From assembly GCF_004349235.1 (NCBI RefSeq), contig NZ_SMKY01000024.1, positions 1 to 57,630 of the forward strand: 57,630 bases of DNA, read 5' to 3'. The DNA is from Actinomadura darangshiensis. GTDB taxonomy: Bacteria > Actinomycetota > Actinomycetes > Streptosporangiales > Streptosporangiaceae. The notes beneath the pieces were generated by a model. It saw only the letters and a program-made list of their open reading frames with translations, had not been told where the DNA came from and did no database searches. Below are positions 26,623 through 37,100 of the stretch, piece after piece (the stretch's first letter is position 1; every line of letters begins with the position of its first letter). Position numbers and translations under genes: made by a program.

Positions 26623-27995
26623 GTGCGGCGGGATGGACGTTCGCCAGGCCAGAGGGAGCCCGCAACGCTGACCCCGCGTCCGCCGGAGTAGCGCAGCTGG
26701 GCGAATCGGACGATGCGAATGTGTGGGCGGCCGTCCGTGAGGTGTCCGCGCAGCTAGTGGACGTCCTAGGCGACGGCCTCGACCGGATACGGGCCCGGCA
26801 GTTGATCGATGCCCGGGTGCAGGCGTGGTCGCATGGGCTGCTCGCGTCCGGACGGGTGATGTCGGCGGAGGCGCTGCGTGAGATCGCCCGGCTGATCTTC
26901 GACCGGCGGTTCGGGCTCGGACCGTTGCAGCCGTACCTGGATCGTTCCGACGTGGAGAACATCGTCGTCAACGGATGCCGGCAGACCTGGATCAGCTACA
27001 CCGACGGCACCAAGCGATCGGGGCCGCCGGTCGCCGAAACCGATGATGACCTCATCGAGTGGGTTCAACTACTGGCGCGCCGCGGAAACACAGGCCGCGA
27101 GTTCTCCCACGCCTCGCCGCTGCTCGACGTTGCTCTGTCTGACGGCGTCCGGCTGGCCGTGGTGGGCTGGGTTTCGAGGCGTCCGCATCTGGCGATCCGG
27201 GTGCACCGGCTGGTCGATGTCACGTTGCGTCAGCTCACCGGCCTCGGCACCCTGACCGAACCCCTCGAAGCTTTCCTGGGAGCAGCGATCCGGGCCCGAC
27301 GCAACGTCATCGTGTGCGGGGAGGTCAACACCGGCAAGACAACGCTGGTGCGAGCGTTGGCCAACGAGATCCCGCCCGAGGAGCGGGTCATCACGTTGGA
27401 GAGCGACTTCGAGCTGTTCCTGGACGACCCGCGCCTTGCGCATCGTCATCACGACGTCGTCGCCATGGAGGCCCGGCAGGCCAACGCCGAGGGGGCGGGC
27501 GAGGTCCGCTTGCAGGACCTCGTACCGGCGTGCCTGCGCCTGAACCCCGATCGCGTGATCGTGGGCGAGGCCCGGCACGGGGAGCTGGCGCCGATGCTCG
27601 AAGTGATGTATTCCGGGGCACGCGGCTCGATGTGCACCCTCCACGTCCACCGGCCGGAACACGTGTTCAGCCGCGTTGTCCAGCTCGGACGCCGCGCCGA
27701 TCTCGGCCTCGGGGCTGACGACGTGCACCTGATGTTCGGGCTGGCTGAGCCGGTAATCGTCTACCTGGAGCGGGACCAGGAGAGCAATGAACGGTTCGTT
27801 TCGCAGGTGATGGAGATCGGGCCGCCGGCGGACTCGGTAGAACCGACCCGCAACCTGATCTTCAGCCCAGGACCCGACGGACGAGCCACACCCGCGGGCG
27901 GGCACATCAGCGCCTCCCTCCTTGACGAGCTCACAGCACAGGGCCTCGATCCCGAGCTGCTGAAGCCCGGTTCGGACGTCGGAGGCTGGCTGTGA
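26619..27995 (+). CDS. tadA: TadA/CpaF-type secretion ATPase
   Basis: Hexameric motor ATPase of type II/IV secretion family, 458 residues, cytoplasmic. Walker A is CGEVNTGKTTLVRAL (about 233-247), the Asp box is TLESDFELFL, Walker B VIVGEARHGE and His-box CTLHVHRPE. The N-terminal domain contains FGLGPLQPYLDRSDVENIVV, typical of TadA/CpaF. GTG 26619 is chosen because it overlaps the CpaE-like stop (GTGA). It powers pilin or substrate export through the TadB/TadC platform encoded next. Confidence 0.9.
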   Translation: MSAAGWTFARPEGARNADPASAGVAQLGESDDANVWAAVREVSAQLVDVLGDGLDRIRARQLIDARVQAWSHGLLASGRVMSAEALREIARLIFDRRFGLGPLQPYLDRSDVENIVVNGCRQTWISYTDGTKRSGPPVAETDDDLIEWVQLLARRGNTGREFSHASPLLDVALSDGVRLAVVGWVSRRPHLAIRVHRLVDVTLRQLTGLGTLTEPLEAFLGAAIRARRNVIVCGEVNTGKTTLVRALANEIPPEERVITLESDFELFLDDPRLAHRHHDVVAMEARQANAEGAGEVRLQDLVPACLRLNPDRVIVGEARHGELAPMLEVMYSGARGSMCTLHVHRPEHVFSRVVQLGRRADLGLGADDVHLMFGLAEPVIVYLERDQESNERFVSQVMEIGPPADSVEPTRNLIFSPGPDGRATPAGGHISASLLDELTAQGLDPELLKPGSDVGGWL

Positions 27996-28876
27996 TGACC
28001 ATGCTCGCCGCGCTGGCTGGCCTATGCGCCGCCGGAGCCGTCTTCGCGATCGTGGCCGGACTGCGGGGAACCGAGCCCGCAGAACGACAAGTGCGTCCAC
28101 CGACGCGGTTGCAGACGCTCATCCGCTCGTCAGCCTGGCCTGGACGTCGTAACCGATTGCTCGCCGGTGGCGTGTCGGCCCTCGCGGTATTCCTGCTGTC
28201 CAGCTGGCCGGTTGCCGCCCTTGCGATGGGGGTTGGGGTGTACACGGTTCCGCCGATGTTGTCGGGGCGGGCACCGCAGCGACGGATCGCGCGGCTGGAG
28301 GCGTTGGCCCAGTGGTCCCGGCGGTTGGCGGAGATGATGGGCGCCAGCCGTGGCCTGGAGCAAGCCCTGGCGGACAGCGCCCGCATCGCACCCGAGGCCA
28401 TAAGTGCGCCGGTGACCGTGCTTGCAGAGCGGCTGAACAACCACGCCAACACTGAGCAGGCACTCCGGGCGTTCGCTGAGGAGCTGGACGACTCGATCGC
28501 AGATCTGATCGCCTGCGCGCTGGTGTTGGCCGCCCGCCGACGCGGCCCTGGGACACGGGAAGCGCTGAGTCTGCTGGCCGACGCGGTTGAGCACGAGGTC
28601 CTTGTCCGCAGGGATGTCGAGGCGGAACGCGCGGGGCTCCGTACGACCCTCATCGTCATCGTGGCGTCCGTCGTGGCCCTGAGCGTGCTGTTCGCCTCGT
28701 CTCAGACGTTCGCGGCGCCCTACGGCACCGCGTTGGGACAGGCCGTGCTGGCCGTTGTCGCCGCGATCTACGGGGCCGGGCTCTGGTGGATGCGGCGGCT
28801 GGCCGTCCTGTCGACCGGCGCACGCTTTCTACACACCGACCGGCATACCCCCGCGGTGCAGGGGGCCGAGCTGTGA
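27992..28876 (+). CDS. tadB: TadB-like inner-membrane platform protein
   Basis: 294 residues with the GspF/T2SSF architecture: an N-terminal helix (LAALAGLCAAGAVFAIVAG), two central helices (LLAGGVSALAVFLLSSWPV), a cytoplasmic helical domain (WSRRLAEMMGASRGLEQALA, LVLAARRRGPGTREALSLLA) and two C-terminal helices. It overlaps tadA by 4 bases (GTGATG). It forms the membrane platform with the TadC-like protein. Confidence 0.85.
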   Translation: MMTMLAALAGLCAAGAVFAIVAGLRGTEPAERQVRPPTRLQTLIRSSAWPGRRNRLLAGGVSALAVFLLSSWPVAALAMGVGVYTVPPMLSGRAPQRRIARLEALAQWSRRLAEMMGASRGLEQALADSARIAPEAISAPVTVLAERLNNHANTEQALRAFAEELDDSIADLIACALVLAARRRGPGTREALSLLADAVEHEVLVRRDVEAERAGLRTTLIVIVASVVALSVLFASSQTFAAPYGTALGQAVLAVVAAIYGAGLWWMRRLAVLSTGARFLHTDRHTPAVQGAEL

Positions 28877-29763
28877 CCGTGATTGCCGCCGTTGCCGGAT
28901 GCCTGGGCGCTGTCGGCCTCATCCTCCTCGTCGGCGAGCTGCGGTCTGCGCCCCCTCGTCTGGACGCTGCTTTGGCGCGCATTGAGCCGGTGCCGAACCA
29001 TCCGCTGCCCGTTGACAGCCTAAGTATCGGCGAAGGTGTCGGGCGGTGGCTGGCGGATCACGTCACACGCTCGGCCGGGCTTCTCGCCCTACCCCGGACT
29101 GATCTCGCACTGCTCGGACGCCCAGCCGAACGGTTCATGCTCGACAAGCTGGCCCTGTTCGTCACCGGGCTCGTCCTGCCATCCGTGTTCAGCGCCTTGG
29201 TGGTGTTGACCGGAGGTTCGCTGACGTGGACGTTCCCTGTCGTTGCCGGGCTTGCTCTGGCCGCGGTCTTGTGGCTAGTCCCGGATTGGAATGTGCGGTC
29301 TCAGGCTCGTCAGCGCCGGCGCGACTTCCGGTACGCCTTCACGTCCTACCTCCAGCTCGTCGTCTTGGAGCGCGAGGCCGGAGCCGCGCTGAACGCCGCG
29401 CTGGAGAACCCGGCGATGATCACCGAGGGGTGGCCGTTCCGGCGTGTTCACGAGGCGCTGACGCGCGCCCGCCATGCCCAGCAGCAACCCTGGCGGGCTC
29501 TCGCCCAGCTCGGCGAGGAGATCGGCGTCCGAGACCTGATCGACCTGGCGCACACGGCCGAGATCGCCGGGAACGAGGGGGCCAAGATGCACGACGTCCT
29601 GGTCGCCAAGATCACGTCGATGCGGCACGAGGCGTCCGCAGCGGCGCGCGCTGAGGCGAACTCCCGGACTACCGCCATGTGGGTGCCGACGAGCCTGCTC
29701 ATGCTCGGCTTCGTGATCCTGGTCGGCTTCCCGTTCTTCTCCAAACTCCTGGCGTCCGGCTGA
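28873..29763 (+). CDS. tadC: TadC-like inner-membrane platform protein
   Basis: 296 residues, second GspF-domain protein. Helices at the N-terminus (IAAVAGCLGAVGLILLVGE), middle (LALFVTGLVLPSVFSALVVL, then FPVVAGLALAAVLWLVP) and C-terminus (SLLMLGFVILVGFPFFSKLL) flank the cytoplasmic domain with LVVLEREAGAALNAALENPA. GTG 28873 overlaps the TadB stop. It is paired with TadB as the export platform. Confidence 0.85.
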   Translation: MTVIAAVAGCLGAVGLILLVGELRSAPPRLDAALARIEPVPNHPLPVDSLSIGEGVGRWLADHVTRSAGLLALPRTDLALLGRPAERFMLDKLALFVTGLVLPSVFSALVVLTGGSLTWTFPVVAGLALAAVLWLVPDWNVRSQARQRRRDFRYAFTSYLQLVVLEREAGAALNAALENPAMITEGWPFRRVHEALTRARHAQQQPWRALAQLGEEIGVRDLIDLAHTAEIAGNEGAKMHDVLVAKITSMRHEASAAARAEANSRTTAMWVPTSLLMLGFVILVGFPFFSKLLASG

Positions 29764-29797
29764 GCGTCGGACTATCGCACCAACGCATCGGGGGACC

Positions 29798-30022
29798 ATG
29801 AACACACTTAACGCTGCGGCGATCCGTATGGCACTCGCCGCCCAGGACCGAACTCAGCGACTCGCCGCAGGTTTGCGGGAACGTGGCGACCGGGGCTCCG
29901 GCGTGGTCGAGACGATCATCATCGTGGCGGGCTTCGCTGGGCTGGCGTTTGCCGTCTACCTGGCCGTGTCCAGCAAGGTGCACGGCTGGATCAACAAGAT
30001 TCCTGGCGCCACCGGCCCGTGA
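29798..30022 (+). CDS. Flp pilin-like small protein
   Basis: 74 residues with a short basic leader (LAAGLRERGDRGSG), a Glu shortly before a hydrophobic helix (VVETIIIVAGFAGLAFAVYL), and a brief polar tail. This matches Flp/TadE-type prepilins cleaved by a TadV/FppA-like peptidase, normally after Gly and with Glu at +5. No prepilin peptidase gene is in the window. It is likely the major pseudopilin of the Tad-like machine. Confidence 0.7.
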   Translation: MNTLNAAAIRMALAAQDRTQRLAAGLRERGDRGSGVVETIIIVAGFAGLAFAVYLAVSSKVHGWINKIPGATGP

Positions 30023-30414
30023 AGGTGCTTGAACGAGCAGACGGCCGGAGGGACAAGGGATCGGCAACCGTCGCGACGGCGATCACCTTCCCCGTCGTTG
30101 GGCTGCTCTTCCTGGCGCTCGCTCAGGCGGTCATGGTGTCCGTGGCGCGGGACGTGGCGCAGGCGGCCGCTGAAGAAGGGCTCCGCGTCGCGCGCGCCCG
30201 CCAGGGCTCATTCGCAGGAGGACGCGCCGCCGCAGCGTCGTTCGCGCGCGACGAGCCCATCCTGGAAGCGCCCGACGTCACGGTTTCTGGTGCCAACACC
30301 ATCACCGTGCGGGTGGTCGGTCGCGCGCCGTCGCTGTTGCCGGGCGTCAACATCGGCGTTTCACAGACCGTGCGCGGTGCCCGTGAACGGTTCACTACTC
30401 CGGGGCCGACGTGA
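30019..30414 (+). CDS. TadE-like pseudopilin
   Basis: 131 residues. A charged leader (LERADGRRDKGSATVATAIT) leads into a hydrophobic helix (FPVVGLLFLALAQAVMVSVA) and an exported domain rich in Ala with ARQGSFAGGRAAA. The GTG start overlaps the pilin stop. TadE-like proteins are minor pseudopilins of Tad systems; here two such genes follow one another. Confidence 0.72.
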   Translation: MKVLERADGRRDKGSATVATAITFPVVGLLFLALAQAVMVSVARDVAQAAAEEGLRVARARQGSFAGGRAAAASFARDEPILEAPDVTVSGANTITVRVVGRAPSLLPGVNIGVSQTVRGARERFTTPGPT

Positions 30415-30863
30415 CCGTGGGGGAGAGGACGCTGGTTCATGCAGACCGGGCACGGGACGCTGGCAACGCGGTGGTGGAGACCGCGATTCTCGCTCCGGTG
30501 TTCATCACGCTTCTCGCTGGTCTGCTCGTGGTGATGCGGGTAGCGCATGGCAGCGCCGTAGTCGCACAAGCCGCCGCTGACGCCGCGCGGCAAGCGTCCA
30601 TCGCCCGCACCGTTCGCCAGGCGCGAGCCGAGGCCAACACCAGTGCCATGCACACCTTGCGTGACCGGGGTCTGCATTGCACGCCGTCGGTCCGACTCGA
30701 TCTTTCCGGCTTCAAGCGGCCGGTCGGGCAGCCGGCCACCGTGTCGGCCCAGGTGATCTGTGTGATCCGGCTTAGTGACATTGGCCTACCCGGGATGCCC
30801 GGTGCCCGGACGGTCACGAAGACCCATCGATCACCAATCGACCCGTACCGGGGGACTCGGTGA
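30411..30863 (+). CDS. TadE-like pseudopilin
   Basis: 150 residues. Leader RARDAGNAVVETAILAPVF and hydrophobic helix FITLLAGLLVVMRVAHGS give the TadE signature (G-x-x-x-V-E-x-A followed by a helix). The exported part contains two Cys (HCTPSVRL and AQVICVIRL) that may form a disulfide. It overlaps both neighbours by 4 bases. Confidence 0.78.
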   Translation: MTVGERTLVHADRARDAGNAVVETAILAPVFITLLAGLLVVMRVAHGSAVVAQAAADAARQASIARTVRQARAEANTSAMHTLRDRGLHCTPSVRLDLSGFKRPVGQPATVSAQVICVIRLSDIGLPGMPGARTVTKTHRSPIDPYRGTR

Positions 30864-31321
30864 TCACTGCTTCCTGGATGCGGTCGCGCGTGCGTCTACT
30901 CCGGCGACGATCCGACTGCGGAAGCGTGAGCGTCTTCGCCGTCATCATCACGCTGGTCGTCGTGGTGTTCTTCGGCGCGGTCGTCGACTTCGAGCAGGCT
31001 CTCGAAGCCCGGCAAGACGCCAACACCGTTGCCCAGGAGGCCGCCCGTGCCGGCGCTGGGCGAGTTGACCAGGACCGTGCCTACACCCGCGGACAGTTCG
31101 TCGTGGACCGTGAGGCCGCAATTCGAGCGGCGCGCTCCTACCTGCGAGCCAGCGGCTACAGCGGCACCGTGACCACGGCCGGAACGCGCACCATGCGCGT
31201 ACACGTCTCCACCACCCGTCCCGCGCGGTTCCTGTCGGTGATCGGGATCTCCGTCCTGCACGCCGACGGCACCGCGACCGCGAACCTGACCACCGGAGTC
31301 GAAGGACCTCGCCAGCCGTGA
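30860..31321 (+). CDS. TadG-like pilus-assembly protein
   Basis: 153 residues. RRRSDCGSVSVFAVIITLVV followed by FFGAVVDFEQALEARQDANT is the TadE/TadG N-terminal signature with a membrane helix and the conserved region after it. It is shorter than full TadG because it lacks a von Willebrand domain. GTG overlaps the upstream stop, and the stop overlaps the LysM gene start. It is probably a minor pilin-like component. Confidence 0.7.
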   Translation: MITASWMRSRVRLLRRRSDCGSVSVFAVIITLVVVVFFGAVVDFEQALEARQDANTVAQEAARAGAGRVDQDRAYTRGQFVVDREAAIRAARSYLRASGYSGTVTTAGTRTMRVHVSTTRPARFLSVIGISVLHADGTATANLTTGVEGPRQP

Positions 31322-34065
31322 CTTACACCGGACGCAGCCGCCTCGCCGACTTCACACGCGGCCTCGGCGCCCTTGTGGTCTTCCTGTTCCTCTTGGTCGG
31401 GTGTCCGGTCGCGATGTACGTCATGGGCGGCTCGCCCATCCCGGACCGGATTCCGTCCTGGGAGGAGGTCAGCGCGATCCTGATGCGACAGGACACCGAC
31501 CAGAGCGTTTTCCTGGCCACGATCTTTCTCATCGGCTGGGGCGCGTGGTGCCTGTTCATCGTCACCGTCTGCGCCGAGACGATGAACTACCTGGCCGGAC
31601 GATCCAGGCCCGTCCTGCCGCGCCCGGTCCGACCGTTGCAACAACTGGTTCGAGACCTGATCGCCACAGCCACCCTCACCTTCAGCGCCGCGGCCTCCCT
31701 CGCCACGTCGGCTTCCGCCGCGACGCACACGCATGTAGCGACCGATCCCCATGTCGCCGCTGCTCCCGAAGCGGGTTCTCATGAACAGTCGTCGCCCAGG
31801 CAAGACACACCACCACGGGAACCGACCGCATCCGAGTGGACTCCGCTACTTGCCGACGAGCCCACAGCCCAGCCGAAGCCCGATCACCACGCTTGGCGAA
31901 CCCACATCGTCAAGCGAGGCGAAACTCTCTGGGGCCTCGCCCGGCACACCTACGGCTCCGGCGACCTCTACCCCAATATCTTCAAGAACAGTCGGCAGAT
32001 CGACCAACCCGACGGAATCCCCGCCCTGACCGATCCCGCTGTTATCCGCCCTGGCCAGCGCATACGACTCCCGCGCCCCAGCGCGCCAGATGGCCCCTCT
32101 TCCCGCTCGCAAGCGGCCTCGCCGGGTGCAGGCGCACACGCGACCCCGTCCGATCAAGGCAAGAAAAGCGATGCCCGAACCCCAACTCCGCTTCGCCCAA
32201 CGTCCGAGCAGTCGACGGTGTCACCGGTGCCGAGCCCGGTCGTAGCACCGCCCGCCGACCACTCCGCCAGCCCGGCACCCTCGACACCGAACGACCAGGA
32301 TGACTCAGACTCGCCCCTGGCGATCTCTCTTCCGTCCGGCTCGCGTATCGGCCTTGGTCTCGCTGCCGCACTCAGCGTGGCCGTTGCTGCCACCCGCCTG
32401 CACAGACGCCGCCGGCGTCCACTGAAAATCGATACGGACTCCTCCGAGCACATTCCTGAGCCCCCGATCGCGGCCCCAGTCCTCGGAGCCCGCAAGGCGC
32501 ACCTGGACACCTACGTTGTCCGCGAGGCTCCCGTCCCGTCCGACCCGGAACTCGTCCGTGAGGACCTGCTGACGCCGGAACCCGACCAACTCGTTGTGGG
32601 TACCCGTGATGGGCAGGCCGTCAGTGTGCCCCTGGCAGGGCTCAGCTTGGGCCTGTCCGGAGATGGCGCCCACGCCGCCGCCCGAGCCATCACTACCGAA
32701 CTACTGGCCAAGGCCCACCGCTACCGCGCCGAGATCCTCATCCCGCAGGCCGACGCGCAGGCGCTCTTTCCGGGCGACGAGATCACCGACCTGTCCACGG
32801 CGCTCGACGGATTGATCATCAAGCCCTCCCTGCGCGAGGCCATCAACCATCTAGAGGTAGAACTCCTCCACCGTGCCCGGGTCCTGGACATGACCGACCA
32901 ACCCGACGTGGCCGCATTGCGCGCCGAGGACCCGGCCGAACCGCTGCCGACTGTGCTACTGGTCGCGTCCATACCCGCGGACGACGCAAGGGTTGACGCC
33001 CTCGCAACGCTCGGGTGCCGCTTCAGCATCGGCGTCCTAGCGCTCGGTGCTTGGACGTCGGGCACGAGCGTGGAACTCGCCAGCGACGCGACTGTTACGG
33101 ACACGCGCGGCCCCAACGCCGCACGGTTCACTGAAACCCGCTTGTTCCACCTGACCACCGGCGACGCCACAGACATGTTGCGGACCATCCGGACCGCCAC
33201 AGGCACCGAAACAGACGCCACGTCCTTGCGGACGAGCGCGGACCACGTAACTGAACCCGAGCCGCGCGCTGCCGTGACCATCGTTCCGCCGCCGCGCCCA
33301 CCTGAAGGAGCGCCGCGTCCCCCGGTCCGCCTTGAGGTGCTTGGGGACGTCCGATTGCACACCGCAGACGGCCCGATCAAGACGGGACTGCGTCAGCGTG
33401 CCCGTGATCTGCTCGCCTATCTCGCCCTGCACCCCGACGGCGTCACCCGAGACCGTGCGAGTGCCGATCTCTGGCCAGACGACAGCCCCGGGAGCATCGT
33501 CTCGACGTTCAACACCGCCGTCACGAATATCCGCAGCGTTCTCCGGAACGCGACCGGCCTCAGCAGCCCCATGTACGTAGTCCACAGCGCCGGCCGCTAC
33601 CGCATCGATCCCGACGTCGTCGACATCGACCTCTGGCAGTTGAACGCTGCCCTGGCCGACGCTCAACAGGCCACCGACGACACCGCCAGAATCCGGGCGC
33701 TCACCCTTGTAGCCGACCGCTGCGCCGGCGAGTTCGCCAGCGGCCTCACACAGCAGTGGGCCGAGGTCCATCGCGAATACCTCCGCCGTACCGTCGGCGA
33801 CGCCCTCGCGAACCTCGCTCGTCTCCTTCAAGAAGCCGATCCGGAGCGGGCACTGATGGTGCTGGAACAGGCCATCACTTGCGACCCCTACTCCGAGCCC
33901 CTCTACCGACACGTCATGCGGCTACAAGCCCGCCTCGACCGTCCCGACGCCGTCCGCCGTACCTACGGCCTCCTCGCGGCCCGCCTCGATGAACTCGATG
34001 CCGAACCCGATGGCGAGACGCGTAAGCTCGTCAGCTCCGCAACGCGGGCGTTGAATCGAAACTGA
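31318..34065 (+). CDS. membrane LysM protein fused to SARP/BTAD-type regulator
   Basis: 915 residues in an unusual order. Two N-terminal membrane helices (LGALVVFLFLLVGCPVAMYV and FLATIFLIGWGAWCLFIVTV) are followed by an Ala-rich third segment. A LysM domain at about 191-251 (HIVKRGETLWGLARHTYGSG) is expected to bind peptidoglycan. A Pro/Ser-rich linker and a further helix near 340-360 (RIGLGLAAALSVAVAATRL) lead to a cytoplasmic part with an OmpR-type winged helix at about 667-750 (LRQRARDLLAYLALHPDGVT) and a BTAD domain to the end. It could couple wall sensing or pilus state to transcription. It is translationally coupled to the Tad-like genes. Confidence 0.8.
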   Translation: MTYTGRSRLADFTRGLGALVVFLFLLVGCPVAMYVMGGSPIPDRIPSWEEVSAILMRQDTDQSVFLATIFLIGWGAWCLFIVTVCAETMNYLAGRSRPVLPRPVRPLQQLVRDLIATATLTFSAAASLATSASAATHTHVATDPHVAAAPEAGSHEQSSPRQDTPPREPTASEWTPLLADEPTAQPKPDHHAWRTHIVKRGETLWGLARHTYGSGDLYPNIFKNSRQIDQPDGIPALTDPAVIRPGQRIRLPRPSAPDGPSSRSQAASPGAGAHATPSDQGKKSDARTPTPLRPTSEQSTVSPVPSPVVAPPADHSASPAPSTPNDQDDSDSPLAISLPSGSRIGLGLAAALSVAVAATRLHRRRRRPLKIDTDSSEHIPEPPIAAPVLGARKAHLDTYVVREAPVPSDPELVREDLLTPEPDQLVVGTRDGQAVSVPLAGLSLGLSGDGAHAAARAITTELLAKAHRYRAEILIPQADAQALFPGDEITDLSTALDGLIIKPSLREAINHLEVELLHRARVLDMTDQPDVAALRAEDPAEPLPTVLLVASIPADDARVDALATLGCRFSIGVLALGAWTSGTSVELASDATVTDTRGPNAARFTETRLFHLTTGDATDMLRTIRTATGTETDATSLRTSADHVTEPEPRAAVTIVPPPRPPEGAPRPPVRLEVLGDVRLHTADGPIKTGLRQRARDLLAYLALHPDGVTRDRASADLWPDDSPGSIVSTFNTAVTNIRSVLRNATGLSSPMYVVHSAGRYRIDPDVVDIDLWQLNAALADAQQATDDTARIRALTLVADRCAGEFASGLTQQWAEVHREYLRRTVGDALANLARLLQEADPERALMVLEQAITCDPYSEPLYRHVMRLQARLDRPDAVRRTYGLLAARLDELDAEPDGETRKLVSSATRALNRN

Positions 34066-34180
34066 GGGCGGAGCCAGCGCTCAACGCGCGCGCGAGCGTC
34101 GATTTGGTGCGAGCATCCGGCAAGGACTTGCACAGGGAAGACGCGTTGTCAGGACCGAGGGGATGTGATCGGCTATCGGG

Positions 34181-37100
34181 GTGGACGTCGACCAGTTCTT
34201 CAACTACGGGCCGCGCGCTCCATTCGAAGTCCAACATGTCTTCACCGACCGAGAAGGGCCGATCCGGGCCCTTCGAGACCGGTTCGCCCAACTGGCCGAC
34301 CGGTCGTGGACCGTCGACGAACTGCTCGATTTCCAGCGGCCGGCGTCCAACCTCATCGCCGTATCCGGCGAAGGCGGCATCGGCAAATCCACGCTGGCCC
34401 GGCACGTCGCGGAACTGGCGGTGACCGGGAAGCTGGACGGACTGCCGCCCCGCGGCGCGCACGCGGTACTGGACTTCGCAGATCCTGCTAGCTCCAGCTT
34501 CGAGGCCGTCCTGCTGAGGGTGCGTGCCGCCCTCGCACCGCTGGCGAGATCGTGGCCCGCGTTCGACGTGGCGTTGGCCGTCTACTGGCAGCGCAAGCAT
34601 CCGGGAGAGTCACTGACGGCGTTCCTGCGGAAGGAGACCACGGCGGAGTCGCTCGGCGTCGCCGACCAGGTAGGGGACACCGTTGATCAACTCCTGGGTG
34701 GTTTCGGCGCGCTCTCGGTGGCCTACCGGGCACTGAACCTTCTCGGCAGAACCGCTACGCAGAAAGCCCGGCTGAAACGGCTGCGGGCGGACTTGCCCGC
34801 TCTCGATCCGATCCTTGGGGAGCAGGACCCCGACCGAATGTTGGGCTATATGCCGGTACTGCTGGCCGCAGACCTGGAACGAGCACGGCGGAAACGTCCA
34901 TCGCTGGCGCTATGCGTGCTGGACACGCTGGAAAACGTCCAGCGTCCGCCCACCGAACGCGGCGGCCTGGAGGACCTGGTTTCGCGGTTGGTGTATCTGA
35001 TGCCGAACGTGGTGTTCATCGCGGCCGGACGACTCGCATTGCGCTGGCACGATCCGGGTAAGGCCGTCGCCTTGACATACGGCGGTGAGCGCCGCTGGCC
35101 AGGGCTCGCCGAGCACGACCAACTCGGGCTCGGCGGGTTCGACAGGGCATCAGCCGAGACCTATCTGACGGCACGGCTCACCGTGGACGGGACCCCGGCG
35201 ATAGGGCCCGCGATCCGGGAACGGATCATCACCGGGTCGGGCGGGTCACCGCTGTACCTCGATCTGTCGGCTGAGCTGTTCGGGCAGTACCTCGCGCGGG
35301 GCGAAGTGCCGCCCCCGGACGTGTTCGGGTTGGGCTTCCCCGAGCTGGTGCTGCGGACGATGCGGGACCTGTCCGCGACCGATCGCGACCTGTTGCGAGC
35401 CGCGTCGCTGCTGGAGGCGTTCGATGGGGACGTCCTGCATGCGGTGCTGCCTCATCTACGACTCCGGCAGATCGAGAGGTTCGTGCAGCGCCCATTCGTC
35501 CGGCGGGACGAGACGGTGTGGCCGCCGTACCGGCTGCACGAGAACCTGCGCCGAAGTGTCATCGACTGTGACGCCGACACCGACGACGGCTGGACACAGG
35601 CCGAACGGACCCGTAACACCGAACAGGCCATCGAGCATCTAACGCGTGCTGCGCTGGCGGTATGGGACGACGACGCGGATCATCCGCTTCCTTTGGGCAT
35701 ACGGAGCAGGCGATGCGTGGCCGCGTTCCTGCTGGTCCTGCGCGCCGCGGACGAACATCGGCTGACGCCGGACTCTCTCGGCGATGTCGCCTACAGCCTC
35801 ACTGTTCTCGGGCATTGGCAGGTGCTGTCGTCTCTGCCGGAGCTTCCCGGTTCCCGGGAGCTGGATCGATTGACCGCCGTCGCGCGGCTGACGGCACGCG
35901 GCGATGCCAACGCCGAGGATCGTTACCGCGCGCTGCGCGAGCTGATCGGTGAACCCGACGGACCGTTCGCGGACTACTACCGGCACGAGCTGGCGAGCCG
36001 CGCGCACATCATCGGCAAGGTTGAAGAGGCCGCCGAGCATCTGTCCGGTATCGAGCCCACCTCTCTGATCGGTGCGAGCGCGCGGTTCGGTTTGGCCGAC
36101 AACGCACTACGCCGCAGCGACTACCGGTCTGTGGCGCGACTGATGGACGGCGCATCACAGGTCGGGCCGGACCAGGTGCGGGCTGCTGACCTGCTCGGCC
36201 ACGCTCACCTCCAGAACGCGCGGTTCGCCGAGGCGGCTCGCTTCTTCGAATCAACGCTGGAGGCGGCACGCGAAGCCAACGCACCCCTCTGGGAAGCGCG
36301 CGCACTGCGGCACCTGCTGCTGGCGCTGATGTGGTACGACCCCGACCGCACGCTGTCGCTCGTTAACCGGGCTCGTGAGCTCAACAGCTCCGCTGGCGAA
36401 CCAATCGGGCTCGCCCAGTGCGACATGGCCGAGGCGATGGCGCGGTCGCTGCTGGGCGAGCGTCGCAGCGCCGCTGAACTGCTTGAGGCAGCGGCGCGCC
36501 GGTTCGGTGAACTCGGAGCCTCCCGTGAACTGCTGCCTGTGGAGGCGTTGCAGATCCTGCTGGACGCCTCCGGCGGACGGGCAGAGCAGGCTGCGCGCGC
36601 CGCACACAGGCTGGGCGAGGACTGCCTTCCTGTCTGGGGGCCGGTCACCCGGTCCTGGGCCGGGTTGGACGCCGACTTCGCAGCCATCGAGTGGTTGGAC
36701 GATCCCGAGTCTGCACGACACCGCTGGTCGGAGGTCCTGTCCCGACTGCAGGCACCGATCTGCGGCCCCCTGGACACCGGTGATCGCCGCACGCTGATCC
36801 CGACTGGCCGCGTCCCCGACGACCTCGTGGAGTCCGCGATCCGGGGCGCGTTGGCCAGCCCGGCGTTCGACGGCACGCGTGACCTCACCGCCGCGCTGGC
36901 GACGCTCGGTTCCCACGGTGTCGTGCCGGGCGAGCGGACGGTGGTGAAGGTGCGCCGGCGGCTGCACGAACGACTGGAGACCGTCCGTACCTTTGAGAAG
37001 TTGCGCGCTACAGCAGGCGTCCGGGCGCCTCGGCTGCTGGACGCGGGAAGGGTCGGGGAGGCGTGGTGGGCCGTCCTCGAACGCCTCCCGGGCGTGCCTG

